From: Tunicatimonas sp964551335
Lineage (GTDB): Bacteria; Bacteroidota; Bacteroidia; Cytophagales; Cyclobacteriaceae
DNA length: 64,000 nt
Direction of reading: 5' to 3'
NCBI GenBank assembly: GCA_964551335.1
Contig: CAZKCO010000012.1
Span: 124,001-188,000, forward strand
In this document: positions 1 through 9,169 of the stretch, piece by piece
How the letters are laid out: each line of letters opens with the position of its first letter
Numbering within the stretch: position 1 is the first letter of the stretch
Position numbers and translations under genes: made by a program
The notes under the pieces: model-generated
What the model was told of the DNA's origin: nothing
Seen by the model: the letters and a program-made list of their open reading frames with translations, nothing else
Database searches by the model: none

Positions 1-315
1 CAATTGAGCTTTCTTAGATATGAATAGGTTACCGGTTGGGTCTACTCCTTTTTTCTGTAATTCTTCTATCTCATGCCGAAGAATTATTGGATCCAGAACC
101 ACTCCGTTGCCAATAATATTCTCCGTTCCTGACCTGAAAACACCCGACGGTATTTGGTGCAAAACGTGTTTGGTATCATCAAATTCTAAGGTATGACCAG
201 CGTTAGGTCCTCCCTGAAAACGGGCAATTACTTTATAGTTTGGTGCCAGATAATCAACCACCTTACCTTTTCCTTCATCGCCCCACTGGAGACCTAATAG
301 CACATCGACGCTCAT
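1..315 (-). CDS. purA: Adenylosuccinate synthetase, N-terminal part (runs off window)
   Basis: This enzyme joins IMP and aspartate using GTP, the first committed step from IMP to AMP. Only the first 105 residues are present; the rest lies before base 1. The ATG at 315 opens a reading frame with the phosphate-binding GDEGKG at residues 12-17 and NAGHT at 38-42. Asp13 and His41 match the catalytic pair known from the E. coli enzyme. Downstream of fur and rel on the same strand, it forms the purA-fur-rel order that I recall as common in Bacteroidota. The identity is clear; only the missing C-terminus limits it. Confidence 0.95.
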   Translation of the reverse strand, partial: MSVDVLLGLQWGDEGKGKVVDYLAPNYKVIARFQGGPNAGHTLEFDDTKHVLHQIPSGVFRSGTENIIGNGVVLDPIILRHEIEELQKKGVDPTGNLFISKKAQL

Positions 316-385
316 ATAGTTTTGGTTAGATAAAAAAAATGGGATTCAATGCAAGGCACTGATACCCCAGAATAAAATAATAAAT

Positions 386-880
386 TTAGTTAGATTTTTC
401 TACACTCGATACATTCTGGGCCGGTCTTCGTTCGCAGTTTTCACGGTTACAACTACCGTATAAGATTAATGAATGGTGGTCTACGTCGTAACCCAGTAAC
501 TCCCCTACCATCTTTTGTATATTGTAAATACGGGGGTCACAAAACTCCATAACTTGATTACAATCAGTGCAGATAAGATGATCGTGTTGTTTATACCCGT
601 AGTTTTTTTCGTACTGCGCTAGATTCTTGCCAAACTGATGTTTACTTACCAAGTCACATTCCACCAAAATATCTAAAGTGTTGTAAACGGTAGCTCTACT
701 CACCCGGAAACCCTTATTTTTCATATTGATATATAAGGACTCAACATCAAAGTGTCCTTCACGAGAGTAAATCTCTTCTAGAATTGCAAATCTCTCCGGT
801 GTTTTACGATACCCTTTCTTCTCGAGATAGGTAACAAATGTACTCTTTACTTTATTAAATACTTCGGTGTTTAATGCCAT
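386..880 (-). CDS. fur: Fur family metal-responsive transcriptional repressor
   Basis: This is a dimeric DNA-binding regulator of the Fur/PerR/Zur family, 164 residues. It has an N-terminal winged helix (RVSRATVYNTLDIL around residues 59-72), then a His-rich metal site (KQHDHLIC, 97-104). Two structural zinc cysteine pairs follow, C104/C107 and C144/C149, as in classic Fur. A longer frame reaches 967, but it would overlap the rel stop and adds residues atypical of the family. The ATG at 880 is therefore preferred. It lies between rel and purA, all leftward, and may be co-transcribed with them. Whether it senses iron, zinc or peroxide cannot be decided from sequence alone. Confidence 0.9.
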   Translation of the reverse strand: MALNTEVFNKVKSTFVTYLEKKGYRKTPERFAILEEIYSREGHFDVESLYINMKNKGFRVSRATVYNTLDILVECDLVSKHQFGKNLAQYEKNYGYKQHDHLICTDCNQVMEFCDPRIYNIQKMVGELLGYDVDHHSLILYGSCNRENCERRPAQNVSSVEKSN

Positions 881-956
881 TGATTTTTGTCTAGATTGCA
901 AAGATATGATTTTCGTAGAAAGCCCCTTCATTATTCTACTCAAGAATTTTGAGCAA

Positions 957-3200
957 CTAGTCGTCACGCGTAACTTTCTCTACACCGGCAACTTTCTCTA
1001 GCCGTTTGATGAGTTTATCGAGATGAGAACGGTCATGGACGTATAACATGATGTTTCCTTCAAAGATTCCTTGGTCAGTATCCATAGAAATAGAACGCAT
1101 ATTTACCTTTAGCTCAGATGAAATGATATCGCTGATATCACTAATAAGCCCAACCCGATCAGTGCCATTTACCCTTAGACCCGACAAAAAGGCTGATTCT
1201 TTTTTCTCAGCCCATTCGGCCTGTACAATTCGGTAGCCATAATTAGCCATCAACTCGGGGGCATTCGGGCAATCAGTGCGGTGAATTTTGATTCCTTCGT
1301 TTACTGTCACAAACCCGAAAACATTGTCCCCAGGTATTGGATTACAACATTTTGCAAATTTATAGTCAACGATATCCTGGTCTTCACCAATAAGCAGCAT
1401 TGCCTGAGGCTCACCTTTTATTTTCGATACAGTTTTCCGGAAAGTTTTTGCATCGTTAATATGGCCATTGGCTTTGGCTTTCTCACGCTCAGCATCTTCC
1501 TTAAATCGCTTTAATGATGTGCTGGGAATAATCCCTTCTCCTACTTGGTAATACAATTCTAATGGAGTTTTCACATTAAAGTAGTCGGTCATCTGTTCAA
1601 CAGTCTGACTATTGAACTCCATTTTCATTTGCCGTAATTTTCGCTGAATTATTTCTTTACCGTCGGCAGCCGCCACCTTCCTTTCCTCTTTTAAGATCTC
1701 CTTAATTTTGGATTTTGCTTTGGTGCTAACAGCAAAGCGCAACCATCCTTCGTTTGGTTTCTGCTTACTAGATGTTATTATCTCAACCTGGTCACCATTT
1801 TGAAGAATATAATTGATGGGCACCAGTTTCTGATTGACCTTCGCTCCTAAACATTGGGCACCAACTTCGGTATGAATATCAAACGCAAAATCCAAAGCTG
1901 TTGCTCCGCGAGGCAATGTCCTCAATTCACCTTTAGGAGTAAATACAAATACTTCTTCATTGAATAGATTCGACCTGAAGTCATCGACAAACTCAATGGC
2001 CGAAGCAGAGTTTTCTTGTTTGGCTTGTTCGAGAATTGACCTAACTTTCCCCACCCATTCTTCCAACCCGGATTGGCGGTTTGCAGTAGGCTTATCTTTA
2101 TACTTCCAGTGAGCAGCATACCCTTTTTCAGCTATCTCATCCATGCGGCGAGTACGAATCTGTACTTCAACCCACTGCCCGCTGGGACTCATCACTGTAG
2201 TATGTAAGGACTCATACCCGTTTGACTTAGGAGTGCTTATCCAATCTCGAAGTCGTTCAGGGTTAGGATTATAGAAATCGGTAATAACCGAATAAGCCTT
2301 CCAGCAGGCGGCCTTCTCCTCTTCAGGTGGAACATCAAGAATAATTCGAATGGCAAAAAGGTCATATACCTCGTGAAAGGGAATTTTCTTTTTGTTCATC
2401 TTATTCCATATAGAATAGATTGATTTTGGCCGGCCGAAAATTACGAACTGATCCTTGGTGAAATGCTGGCGCATAAACGCGGCTTCAATAGGTTCAATGA
2501 ATTTTCGAATAAATCTACGACGGGCATCCTTACTACTACTGATAGCTCGGGCAATATCACGATAAACCCCCGGTTGGGTATATTTTAAATATAAATCTTC
2601 TAACTCTGATTTAATAGCGTATAACCCCAAACGATGAGCCAGTGGAGCGTACAAATAGATTGTTTCCGAAGCAATCTTCAGTTGTTTATCCAGCGGCATG
2701 CTGTCTAGCGTTCGCATATTGTGCAGGCGGTCGGCTAACTTCACCAATATTACCCGGACATCATCCGAAAGAGTAAGTAGCATTTTACGGAAGTTCTCAG
2801 CCTGCTGCGAGGTTCCATACTCGAAAACTCCCGAAATCTTGGTTAGGCCATCGATGATACGGGAAATTTTGGTTCCAAAATCCCGCTCAATATCCTCCAG
2901 TTCAATATGAGTGTCTTCAACCACGTCATGCAATAATGCAGCAACTATTGAAGTTGTACCTAAACCAATTTCCCGGACTGCTATTTCAGCAACCGCCAAT
3001 GGGTGATAGATATAAGGTTCGCCCGATTTGCGCCGCATGTCTTTGTGGGCTTCTAAAGACAAATTAAATGCACGCCGTATTTGCTTAGCATCGTCACCGG
3101 TCAGGTATGGTTTCGCCAGTCGGAGCAACCGACGATATCGCCGAAGAATCTCTTTCTTTTCCTCTTCTTCGTTAATAACCTGCATACCTTGTTCTATCAT
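957..3200 (-). CDS. rel: Bifunctional (p)ppGpp synthetase/hydrolase, RelA/SpoT family
   Basis: This 747-residue long RSH protein makes and degrades the stringent-response alarmone. The hydrolase domain keeps its metal site: His66, the HD of HDVVEDT at 91-97, and LADRLHN at 155-161. Hydrolysis is therefore probably active, unlike in E. coli RelA. The synthetase part carries GRPKSIYSIW near 256-265, YDLFAIRI near 279-286 and GYESLHTT near 328-335. A TGS domain, a CC-containing zinc-finger region (FAKCCNPIPGD) and a C-terminal ACT domain follow. As the only such gene seen here it is likely the main cellular RSH. The stop at 957 is 76 bases upstream of the fur start on the same strand. Confidence 0.95.
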   Translation of the reverse strand: MIEQGMQVINEEEEKKEILRRYRRLLRLAKPYLTGDDAKQIRRAFNLSLEAHKDMRRKSGEPYIYHPLAVAEIAVREIGLGTTSIVAALLHDVVEDTHIELEDIERDFGTKISRIIDGLTKISGVFEYGTSQQAENFRKMLLTLSDDVRVILVKLADRLHNMRTLDSMPLDKQLKIASETIYLYAPLAHRLGLYAIKSELEDLYLKYTQPGVYRDIARAISSSKDARRRFIRKFIEPIEAAFMRQHFTKDQFVIFGRPKSIYSIWNKMNKKKIPFHEVYDLFAIRIILDVPPEEEKAACWKAYSVITDFYNPNPERLRDWISTPKSNGYESLHTTVMSPSGQWVEVQIRTRRMDEIAEKGYAAHWKYKDKPTANRQSGLEEWVGKVRSILEQAKQENSASAIEFVDDFRSNLFNEEVFVFTPKGELRTLPRGATALDFAFDIHTEVGAQCLGAKVNQKLVPINYILQNGDQVEIITSSKQKPNEGWLRFAVSTKAKSKIKEILKEERKVAAADGKEIIQRKLRQMKMEFNSQTVEQMTDYFNVKTPLELYYQVGEGIIPSTSLKRFKEDAEREKAKANGHINDAKTFRKTVSKIKGEPQAMLLIGEDQDIVDYKFAKCCNPIPGDNVFGFVTVNEGIKIHRTDCPNAPELMANYGYRIVQAEWAEKKESAFLSGLRVNGTDRVGLISDISDIISSELKVNMRSISMDTDQGIFEGNIMLYVHDRSHLDKLIKRLEKVAGVEKVTRDD

Positions 3201-3353
3201 AAATTATCCCTTAGTTGAATATAGCGAACCCTTACAAAAATTGTAGTATAAACCGCTAATTATTTAACGACGGATAACTTAGAAAAAATTCAGTAGGGCT
3301 AAACCCTGAAAAAAAATTTTGCGTTAGCTTATGGAAATGTATTTAGATAGTAC

Positions 3354-3361
3354 TACATTTG
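3354..3361 (+). promoter_or_regulatory. Bacteroidota -7 box upstream of tRNA-Leu
   Basis: TACATTTG matches the Bacteroidota sigma-A -7 consensus TAnnTTTG exactly and ends 18 bases before the tRNA 5' end, so the transcript would start about 12 bases upstream of the tRNA. No good -33 TTTG is seen at the usual spacing, so only the -7 element is called. Confidence 0.45.
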
Positions 3362-3379
3362 CAGTCTAATTTTTGGAAG

Positions 3380-3461
3380 GCGGATGTGGCGAAATTGGTA
3401 GACGCACTAGACTTAGGATCTAGCGCCGCAAGGCATGGGGGTTCGAGTCCCTCCATCCGCA
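3380..3461 (+). tRNA. tRNA-Leu (anticodon UAG)
   Basis: This is a class II tRNA of about 82 bases without an encoded CCA. The acceptor arm pairs GCGGATG (3380-3386) with CATCCGC (3454-3460), with discriminator A3461. The anticodon stem CTAGA/TCTAG encloses the loop CTTAGGA, giving anticodon UAG, which reads CUA. A variable arm and a GGTTCGAGTCC T-arm follow. It is a lone tRNA between the divergent rel and tig genes and is followed by a hairpin terminator. Confidence 0.95.
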
Positions 3462-3473
3462 CATCTTTCCGCA

Positions 3474-3518
3474 GCCCTCTTCTCAACTGTAATAAATATG
3501 AGGAGAGGGCTTTTGTTT
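3474..3518 (+). terminator. Rho-independent terminator after tRNA-Leu
   Basis: A 12-bp stem (3474-3485 with 3499-3510, one wobble position) is followed by TTTTGTTT. It would end the tRNA transcript about 20 bases before the trigger factor start, so tig probably has its own promoter or relies on read-through. Confidence 0.7.
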
Positions 3519-3539
3519 AATACCTAAATCCCAACCGTC

Positions 3540-4880
3540 TTGGATATTACGCTAGACCGAAAAGAAAATAATGAGGCTACCCTCAACATCAAGCTTCTCC
3601 CCGAAGATTACGAACCGAAGATTGAACAGAAGGTAAAAGTATACCGAAAGCAAGTAAACCTGAAAGGCTTTCGTCCGGGAAAAGTCCCCCCGGGAGTAAT
3701 CAAAAAAATGTACGGCAAAGCTATCAAGGTCGAAGAAATCAACGAATTACTTTCGCAGTCGGTGCCGCGCTATATTCAGGAGAATGAGCTAAAAGTAGTA
3801 GGGGAACCCCTTCCCGATGTAACTGATGCCGAAGATATAGACTGGGAAAATCAACAGGAGTTCTCTTTTAGCTATGACTTAGGGCTGGTGAATGACTTCT
3901 CGTACAATTTGTCAGATGACGTAAAAATCAAACAATATACTATTGAACTGACCGACGAGACTGTTAATCAATCTATTGAAGATTTACAAAAGCGCTTTAG
4001 CACTCCAGAGCCTGTTGAAGAAAGTCAGTCAGGTGATATTCTTTCCGGAAATTTAGTACAGACTGATGGCGAGCTGACTAACGAGATTGAGTTAAAGATT
4101 GATAGCTTACCCGAAGAACAACAATCTCAGTTTGTGGGTCTCAAGAAGGATGATATTGTTACATTTGATATTCGAGTGCTGTACCCTGAAGACATAGATG
4201 TTGCTTACCTTTTAGGCATGAAGCAGGACGAGGTATCCGAGGTCGACGGAGAGTTTTCACTGACTATAACAGAAATAAAACGACCCGTTCCCGCTGAACT
4301 CAATCAGGATTTCTATGATCAAATCTTTGGCAAAGATGCGGTGAGTTCAGAAGAAGAGTTTAGAGAAAAAGTGAGAGAGAATATTGCTGAGAATTACGAA
4401 CGGGAAAGTCATTCGTTACTTACTCGCGATATTCGTAATTATTACATCCAGAATTCTGATATCCAACTGCCCGAAGCTTTTTTAAAACGTTGGTTACTTT
4501 CTCGTCAAGATGATGAGGTGAATGAGGAAACGATCAATGAGCAGTTTGATGGGTACCTACAAGACCTTAAATGGAGCCTAATCAGTGAAAAAATTGCCAA
4601 GGCTGAAGAAATACAGGCAAAGCATGAGGATGTAAAAAATAAGGCCAGAGAACTGGTTCTTTCCCAATTTGGGGTTTACGGCTCACAGTTTGAAGCTGAT
4701 GAAAGATTTGACCCAATCGTGGACAATTATCTGAAGGGTGAAAACGGCAATAATTACATGCAGGTCTTTAGCCAGGTTCAATCCGAGAAAGTCTTTGAGC
4801 ATATCAAAGAAAAAATCACCATTGAGAAGGAAGAAGTAAGTGTAGATACTTTTAACGAGGTGGTTGAAAAAGGCCAATAA
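3540..4880 (+). CDS. tig: Trigger factor, ribosome-associated chaperone and prolyl isomerase
   Basis: This chaperone binds at the ribosome exit tunnel and folds nascent chains. At 446 residues it is close to the family's usual length of about 430-450. The ribosome-binding signature GFRPGKVP sits at residues 43-50. The middle FKBP-like part is divergent, as is usual in Bacteroidota, and the C-terminal chaperone arms are helical and acidic. The frame opens with TTG at 3540; no ATG occurs before residue 57, and that would cut the ribosome-binding motif, so TTG is taken as the start. It lies directly upstream of clpP and clpX, the classic tig-clpP-clpX order. Confidence 0.93.
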   Translation: MDITLDRKENNEATLNIKLLPEDYEPKIEQKVKVYRKQVNLKGFRPGKVPPGVIKKMYGKAIKVEEINELLSQSVPRYIQENELKVVGEPLPDVTDAEDIDWENQQEFSFSYDLGLVNDFSYNLSDDVKIKQYTIELTDETVNQSIEDLQKRFSTPEPVEESQSGDILSGNLVQTDGELTNEIELKIDSLPEEQQSQFVGLKKDDIVTFDIRVLYPEDIDVAYLLGMKQDEVSEVDGEFSLTITEIKRPVPAELNQDFYDQIFGKDAVSSEEEFREKVRENIAENYERESHSLLTRDIRNYYIQNSDIQLPEAFLKRWLLSRQDDEVNEETINEQFDGYLQDLKWSLISEKIAKAEEIQAKHEDVKNKARELVLSQFGVYGSQFEADERFDPIVDNYLKGENGNNYMQVFSQVQSEKVFEHIKEKITIEKEEVSVDTFNEVVEKGQ

Positions 4881-4961
4881 CCCCATCTACTACAATTCGT
4901 TACAATAAGGATGTTGCTTACACGTCTGAATGATTAATTCTTACCAAAAATACTTTTAGAA

Positions 4962-5657
4962 ATGATTAACAAAGAAGAATTCCGCAAATTTGCGGTTAAG
5001 GATCAAGGGATTAACGGCCTCACTTTTGATAGTTACGTACACCGAGTGGAAGGAATGACTCGGGCAGTAATTGAAGAACGCCCTACCAACTTCCGTGAGA
5101 TTGATGTTTTTTCCCGTCTAATTATGGACCGTATCATCTTTCTGGGGATGCAGGTGGAAGAGAATATAGCTAATATTATCACTGCCCAGTTATTATTCTT
5201 ACAGTCGGTTGACCCTAAAAAAGACATCTCGTTGTATATCAACAGTCCCGGCGGTTCCGTTTACGCTGGACTAGGTATGTATGATACCATGCAATTTGTT
5301 ACTCCCGATGTGGCTACTATTTGTACAGGTTTAGCAGCTTCTATGGGTGCCGTATTGTTAGCAGGTGGTGCGAAGGATAAACGAGCAGCCCTACCTCACG
5401 CCCGTATCATGATTCACCAACCTAGTGGTGGAATGCAAGGGCAGTCTAAAGACATGGAAATTACCTTAAAGCAAACGTTAGAGTTGCGGCGCGATCTTTA
5501 CCAAATTCTTGCTGACCACAGCGGACAAACTTTCGAGAAAATTGAGCAAGATTCTGACCGTGATTACTGGATGCGGCCAACCGAAGCAATGGAGTATGGT
5601 CTGATTGATGAAGTACTCGACCGGGGAGTTACTTCCAAAATCCGCAATGAGTCGTAA
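4962..5657 (+). CDS. clpP: ATP-dependent Clp protease proteolytic subunit
   Basis: This serine peptidase forms a double-heptamer barrel that degrades substrates fed by ClpX or ClpA/C. It has 231 residues, with a catalytic triad seen as Ser127 (GLAASMGA), His152 (MIHQPSGG) and Asp201 (SDRDYWM). The INSPGGSV oxyanion region lies at 93-100. The N-terminal extension of about 30 residues is longer than in E. coli and may include a propeptide. It starts with ATG 81 bases after tig and is followed by clpX 80 bases later, so the three probably share transcription. Confidence 0.96.
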   Translation: MINKEEFRKFAVKDQGINGLTFDSYVHRVEGMTRAVIEERPTNFREIDVFSRLIMDRIIFLGMQVEENIANIITAQLLFLQSVDPKKDISLYINSPGGSVYAGLGMYDTMQFVTPDVATICTGLAASMGAVLLAGGAKDKRAALPHARIMIHQPSGGMQGQSKDMEITLKQTLELRRDLYQILADHSGQTFEKIEQDSDRDYWMRPTEAMEYGLIDEVLDRGVTSKIRNES

Positions 5658-5737
5658 TTTTTACTAACTTGCATAAGTAGTGAACGGGAACTTATCTACC
5701 CGTTTACTGCTTTCTACTGACAACCAACCTCGAGACC

Positions 5738-6973
5738 ATGCCTCAGCAAATTACGTGCTCGTTTTGTGGAAGAACGAAGAAAGATGTAGACTTAATGATT
5801 TCCGGGATCAACGCCCATATTTGTAATTTCTGCATCAATCAAGCCCAGCAGATTCTGGAAGAAGAATTAAAAATCAAAGGTAAAAGTACCAACCCTGAAT
5901 TTACTTTAATCAAACCGAAGGAGATCAAGACCTACCTGGATGAGTATGTAGTGGGACAAGACGATGCTAAAAAAGTAATGTCGGTAGCGGTTTACAACCA
6001 CTATAAACGGCTAATGCAACGGGAGGACAAAGAAGAGATCTCGATTGAGAAGTCGAATATTGTAATGGTAGGTGAAACCGGTACGGGTAAGACTTACCTA
6101 GCTCGAACGTTAGCAAAAATTCTTCAGGTACCTTTCTGTATTGCCGATGCCACCGTGCTTACGGAAGCAGGTTACGTAGGCGAAGATGTAGAAAGTATCC
6201 TGACCCGGTTGCTACAATCCGCTGATTATGATGTGGAATCGGCGGAGCGAGGTATCGTATATATAGATGAGATCGATAAGATTGCCCGTAAGTCAGATAA
6301 CCCTTCTATCACCCGAGATGTGAGCGGTGAGGGAGTTCAACAGGCATTGCTCAAGCTTTTGGAAGGAACCAGCGTGAATGTACCACCCCAGGGTGGCCGT
6401 AAACATCCCGACCAAAAGATGATCACCTTAAACACCGAACATATATTGTTCATCTGTGGTGGGGCATTTGATGGCATTTCTCGCTTAATTGCCAACCGTC
6501 TCAATACCCAACCACTTGGCTTTACTGGTTCTAAAACAAATATTTCTGAACTACACATTGACAAAGACAACCTGCTACAGTACGTAACTGCCCAGGATTT
6601 GAAACAGTTTGGTTTGATTCCGGAGTTGATCGGTCGTCTGCCGGTCCTTACTCATCTAGACCCTCTCAGCCGAGAAACATTGAAGATGATACTGACTGAG
6701 CCGAAAAATGCACTTACCAAACAGTATCACAAGCTATTTCAGATGGAAGGTATTGAAGTTACCTTTGAAGATTCAGCACTTGATTATATTGTTGATAAAG
6801 CCATTCAATATAAATTAGGGGCTCGTGGGTTAAGGTCAATCTGTGAGGCTATCATTACCGATGCTATGTACGAACTTCCTTCTCAGACAGAAATCAAAGA
6901 GTTCTCCATTGACCGCGACTATGCGCAGGATCGTTTCGAAAAATCGAAGTTTAAACGACTTACTGCGGCATAG
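5738..6973 (+). CDS. clpX: Clp protease ATP-binding unfoldase ClpX
   Basis: This hexameric AAA+ unfoldase delivers substrates to ClpP. In its 411 residues, the N-terminal zinc-binding domain has C7, C10, C29 and C32. Walker A GETGTGKT lies at 112-119, the pore loop GYVG at 145-148 and Walker B VYIDEID at 174-180. A ClpP-docking loop reads LGF (in QPLGFTGS) where E. coli has IGF. The sensor-II GARGLRS lies near the C-terminus. All parts needed for activity appear intact. It ends the tig-clpP-clpX group and is followed by two hairpins. Confidence 0.96.
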   Translation: MPQQITCSFCGRTKKDVDLMISGINAHICNFCINQAQQILEEELKIKGKSTNPEFTLIKPKEIKTYLDEYVVGQDDAKKVMSVAVYNHYKRLMQREDKEEISIEKSNIVMVGETGTGKTYLARTLAKILQVPFCIADATVLTEAGYVGEDVESILTRLLQSADYDVESAERGIVYIDEIDKIARKSDNPSITRDVSGEGVQQALLKLLEGTSVNVPPQGGRKHPDQKMITLNTEHILFICGGAFDGISRLIANRLNTQPLGFTGSKTNISELHIDKDNLLQYVTAQDLKQFGLIPELIGRLPVLTHLDPLSRETLKMILTEPKNALTKQYHKLFQMEGIEVTFEDSALDYIVDKAIQYKLGARGLRSICEAIITDAMYELPSQTEIKEFSIDRDYAQDRFEKSKFKRLTAA

Positions 6974-7072
6974 TCCTTTTCTAGCTGGGTAAAGCTTTTA
7001 TATGATATATAGTTTTATGAAAATAGCAAAAGGGGTAGCACGAAAGCAATATTAGGTAGCAGTATAAAAAGT

Positions 7073-7096
7073 AAATCAGGCTAATTAGCCTGATTT
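7073..7096. terminator. Perfect 24-bp palindrome with T run, likely terminator
   Basis: AAATCAGGCTAA is followed at once by its exact reverse complement, then by AGTAAATTTTTTTT. The stem lacks a loop in strict form, so a hairpin would open a few central AT pairs. It lies about 100 bases after clpX. Confidence 0.5.
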
Positions 7097-7185
7097 AGTA
7101 AATTTTTTTTGAAAAAATGTGTAGATTCATTCAAAATCAATAGATTGCATTTTTACTTCCCACTGTTTACTTCTTCATTACTGGG

Positions 7186-7220
7186 AAAATAGGTAGCGCG
7201 TTCGCCTACCTATTTTTTTT
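7186..7220. terminator. Bidirectional terminator between clpX and the Kelch gene
   Basis: An 11-bp stem AAAATAGGTAG/CTACCTATTTT (7186-7196 and 7206-7216) encloses a 9-base loop, with a run of T after it on the plus strand and AAAA on the left side, giving U-rich tails both ways. It lies between two convergent genes. The rest of the 6974-7259 spacer shows no gene. Confidence 0.65.
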
Positions 7221-7259
7221 ACAAAAATCACTCCACTCACTCTCTACGGTAGAATTATT

Positions 7260-8276
7260 TTATTCGACCACAAACTTTTCCATACTGGTTAGCTCAGGTC
7301 CACCACCACGATTGCCACTCCCAGCTGCTACGTAAATAGCATCTTCAAAAATGAAAGCCTGGGTTCCGTGTCGTCCCTGTTCTAATGAAGGCCATGATTT
7401 CCAAGACTTTGTGTCTGTGTCCCAAACTTCTACTTCACTATGGGCAGGAACCTGAGTACCGCTTTCACCACCAATTACAAGAAGTTTTTCGTCGAAAACA
7501 ACCGAAGTGCTCCCTGCCCGCTCCGTTGGCAGTTCGCTGTCTAGTGTCTCCCATCTACCGGAATTAAAATCAAAAACATCAACTTCAGAAATCGTCAAAT
7601 CTAGGGATTGATTTGTTTTGGCTGATGTATTTCTACCGCCAGCCGCATAAAGTTTATCTCCAATGATTGCCGCCTGAAAATGATCCCTAGTTCTGGGGGC
7701 ATCAGGGAGGATCTTCCATTCACCAGTTGCCGGGTCGTATTCATCCATCCAAGCGGTATGTCCATCCCAGTGACCATCTTGGATGCCACAGATGATATAT
7801 ATTTTATCGTTGTACGAAACGACACCCGCTGCACCTCTTCTGCGATCTTCCGGAATGCTAGAAACAGCTTCCCATTTATCAGTTCCGGGATCATAGGTAT
7901 AAATATCAGGAATAGGCGTTTCGTGGGGAAAACCTCCGGTAAATGCGCCCAGCACGTATATTTTATCCTGAAAAGCAAGGGCTTGGAAATGATGCATCTC
8001 TAGGGGCGGCGTGGCGCCTTCTGACCAGGTATTCGTTGATGGATTATATATATTGATAGGTTTATTGGTTCTACCTCCTATCAGATAAAATTTCCCATTC
8101 AATTCGGTAAAAGCATTTTCGTGTCGGGCTAGGGGTTTATTGTTTGTGGAAACTATTTGCCAATCAGTTTCCTCGGCCATAGCATTTGGCTGAGCACTCA
8201 TTGAGGACGGAAATGGCTCAACTAAAAAGAAAGTGCCGAAGAGTGAAGAGAGAAGAAGAAATAAGAAGAATTTCAT
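7260..8276 (-). CDS. Secreted Kelch-repeat beta-propeller protein
   Basis: This 338-residue protein has an N-terminal signal peptide (hydrophobic residues 2-20, probably cut near 28). Around six Kelch blades follow, visible as repeated GG-x-n-Y/W patterns such as FYLIGGRTN, IYVLGAFTGG, IYIICGIQDG, LYAAGGRN and LLVIGGESG. Such propellers bind proteins or sugars; a few family members act as sialic acid mutarotases or galactose-oxidase-like folds. No catalytic cysteine or tyrosine set is evident, so no enzyme activity is proposed. It is the last gene of the leftward cutC-EEP-Kelch run, starting 35 bases after the EEP gene ends. Confidence 0.8.
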   Translation of the reverse strand: MKFFLFLLLSSLFGTFFLVEPFPSSMSAQPNAMAEETDWQIVSTNNKPLARHENAFTELNGKFYLIGGRTNKPINIYNPSTNTWSEGATPPLEMHHFQALAFQDKIYVLGAFTGGFPHETPIPDIYTYDPGTDKWEAVSSIPEDRRRGAAGVVSYNDKIYIICGIQDGHWDGHTAWMDEYDPATGEWKILPDAPRTRDHFQAAIIGDKLYAAGGRNTSAKTNQSLDLTISEVDVFDFNSGRWETLDSELPTERAGSTSVVFDEKLLVIGGESGTQVPAHSEVEVWDTDTKSWKSWPSLEQGRHGTQAFIFEDAIYVAAGSGNRGGGPELTSMEKFVVE

Positions 8277-8311
8277 ATTGTAGCTGTTTGTGGAGTAGAA
8301 TACAGGAAAAG

Positions 8312-9169
8312 TTACCAGCCTATTTCAGCAAAAACCGGAAAATGATCGGAAGGATAGCTTCCATTTTGCTCTTCGCTAATAGTTGCGTGTCGCAAAACTT
8401 CTAATGAGTTACTAACAAAGATATGGTCAATTCTATCGCTGCTTAGCTCCGAGGTAACTACAAAACCACTAAATGTGGGATCAGGACCAATTGGAGTTAG
8501 TGAACTAGAAGTTTTAGCATCCCGAAAAATAGTCCCTTGTACTAAGGTCTGATAAGGACTAGATTCAGGTGAACTATTAAAGTCTCCCATCAAGACAATA
8601 GGATGAGTTCGAGCCAGATGAGGAAGTTTTGCTTTTAGGAGTTTTGCACTTTCTAACCTCGCCCTTTCTCCCCGATGATCAAAATGAGTATTGCAGACCA
8701 ATAGAGTGTCGCCACTAGACAGATGACGAAGCAACACCCAGGTGGCGATCCGAGGCAAGGCAGCATCCCAGTCTTTGCTAGGTTGGTTAGGGGTTTGGGA
8801 TAGCCAAAAAGTGCCCTGGTCAAGGCTTTCAAGGACACTAGGGTTATAGAAGACTGGCGAGTATTCACCTTTTTCCCGTCCATCATCCCGGCCAACTCCT
8901 ACCCTCTTAAAATCAGGAAATTGTTCCTCGATGTAGGCGACTTGATGATGTAGTGCTTCTTGCAGGCCAAAAACATCAGCACTGTAGAAGTGTAATATAT
9001 TAGCTACTCGTTCTTTTCGATGATTCCAAGCATGTACGCCGTCACCAGGATTATCGTAGCGGATATTAAATGTCATTATCTTTAAACTAGGTTGCGTTTG
9101 GGAGAAACCCATCTGTATAATCAGAAATAAGATGATTGTTAAATTAAAAGCTGGTCGTGTCATATTCAT
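8312..9169 (-). CDS. Secreted endonuclease/exonuclease/phosphatase (EEP) family hydrolase
   Basis: This 285-residue metal-dependent phosphoesterase of the EEP fold has a hydrophobic signal segment at about residues 8-22. Family landmarks are visible in order: MTFNIRYDNPGDG (metal site), FGLQEAL with the metal-binding Glu, GDFNSSP and SDRIDHIFV. The terminal SDHFPVFAEI has the catalytic Asp-His. The substrate could be a nucleic acid, phospholipid or other phosphodiester; the family does not decide it. The start is ATG 9169 or 9163; both overlap the cutC 3' end by about 20-26 bases, which suggests translational coupling. Confidence 0.85.
   Translation of the reverse strand: MNMTRPAFNLTIILFLIIQMGFSQTQPSLKIMTFNIRYDNPGDGVHAWNHRKERVANILHFYSADVFGLQEALHHQVAYIEEQFPDFKRVGVGRDDGREKGEYSPVFYNPSVLESLDQGTFWLSQTPNQPSKDWDAALPRIATWVLLRHLSSGDTLLVCNTHFDHRGERARLESAKLLKAKLPHLARTHPIVLMGDFNSSPESSPYQTLVQGTIFRDAKTSSSLTPIGPDPTFSGFVVTSELSSDRIDHIFVSNSLEVLRHATISEEQNGSYPSDHFPVFAEIGW

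Noticed and set aside
7680..8003. 107-residue plus-strand frame
   Set aside because: It lies fully inside the Kelch gene on the other strand and shows no family pattern; a shadow frame.
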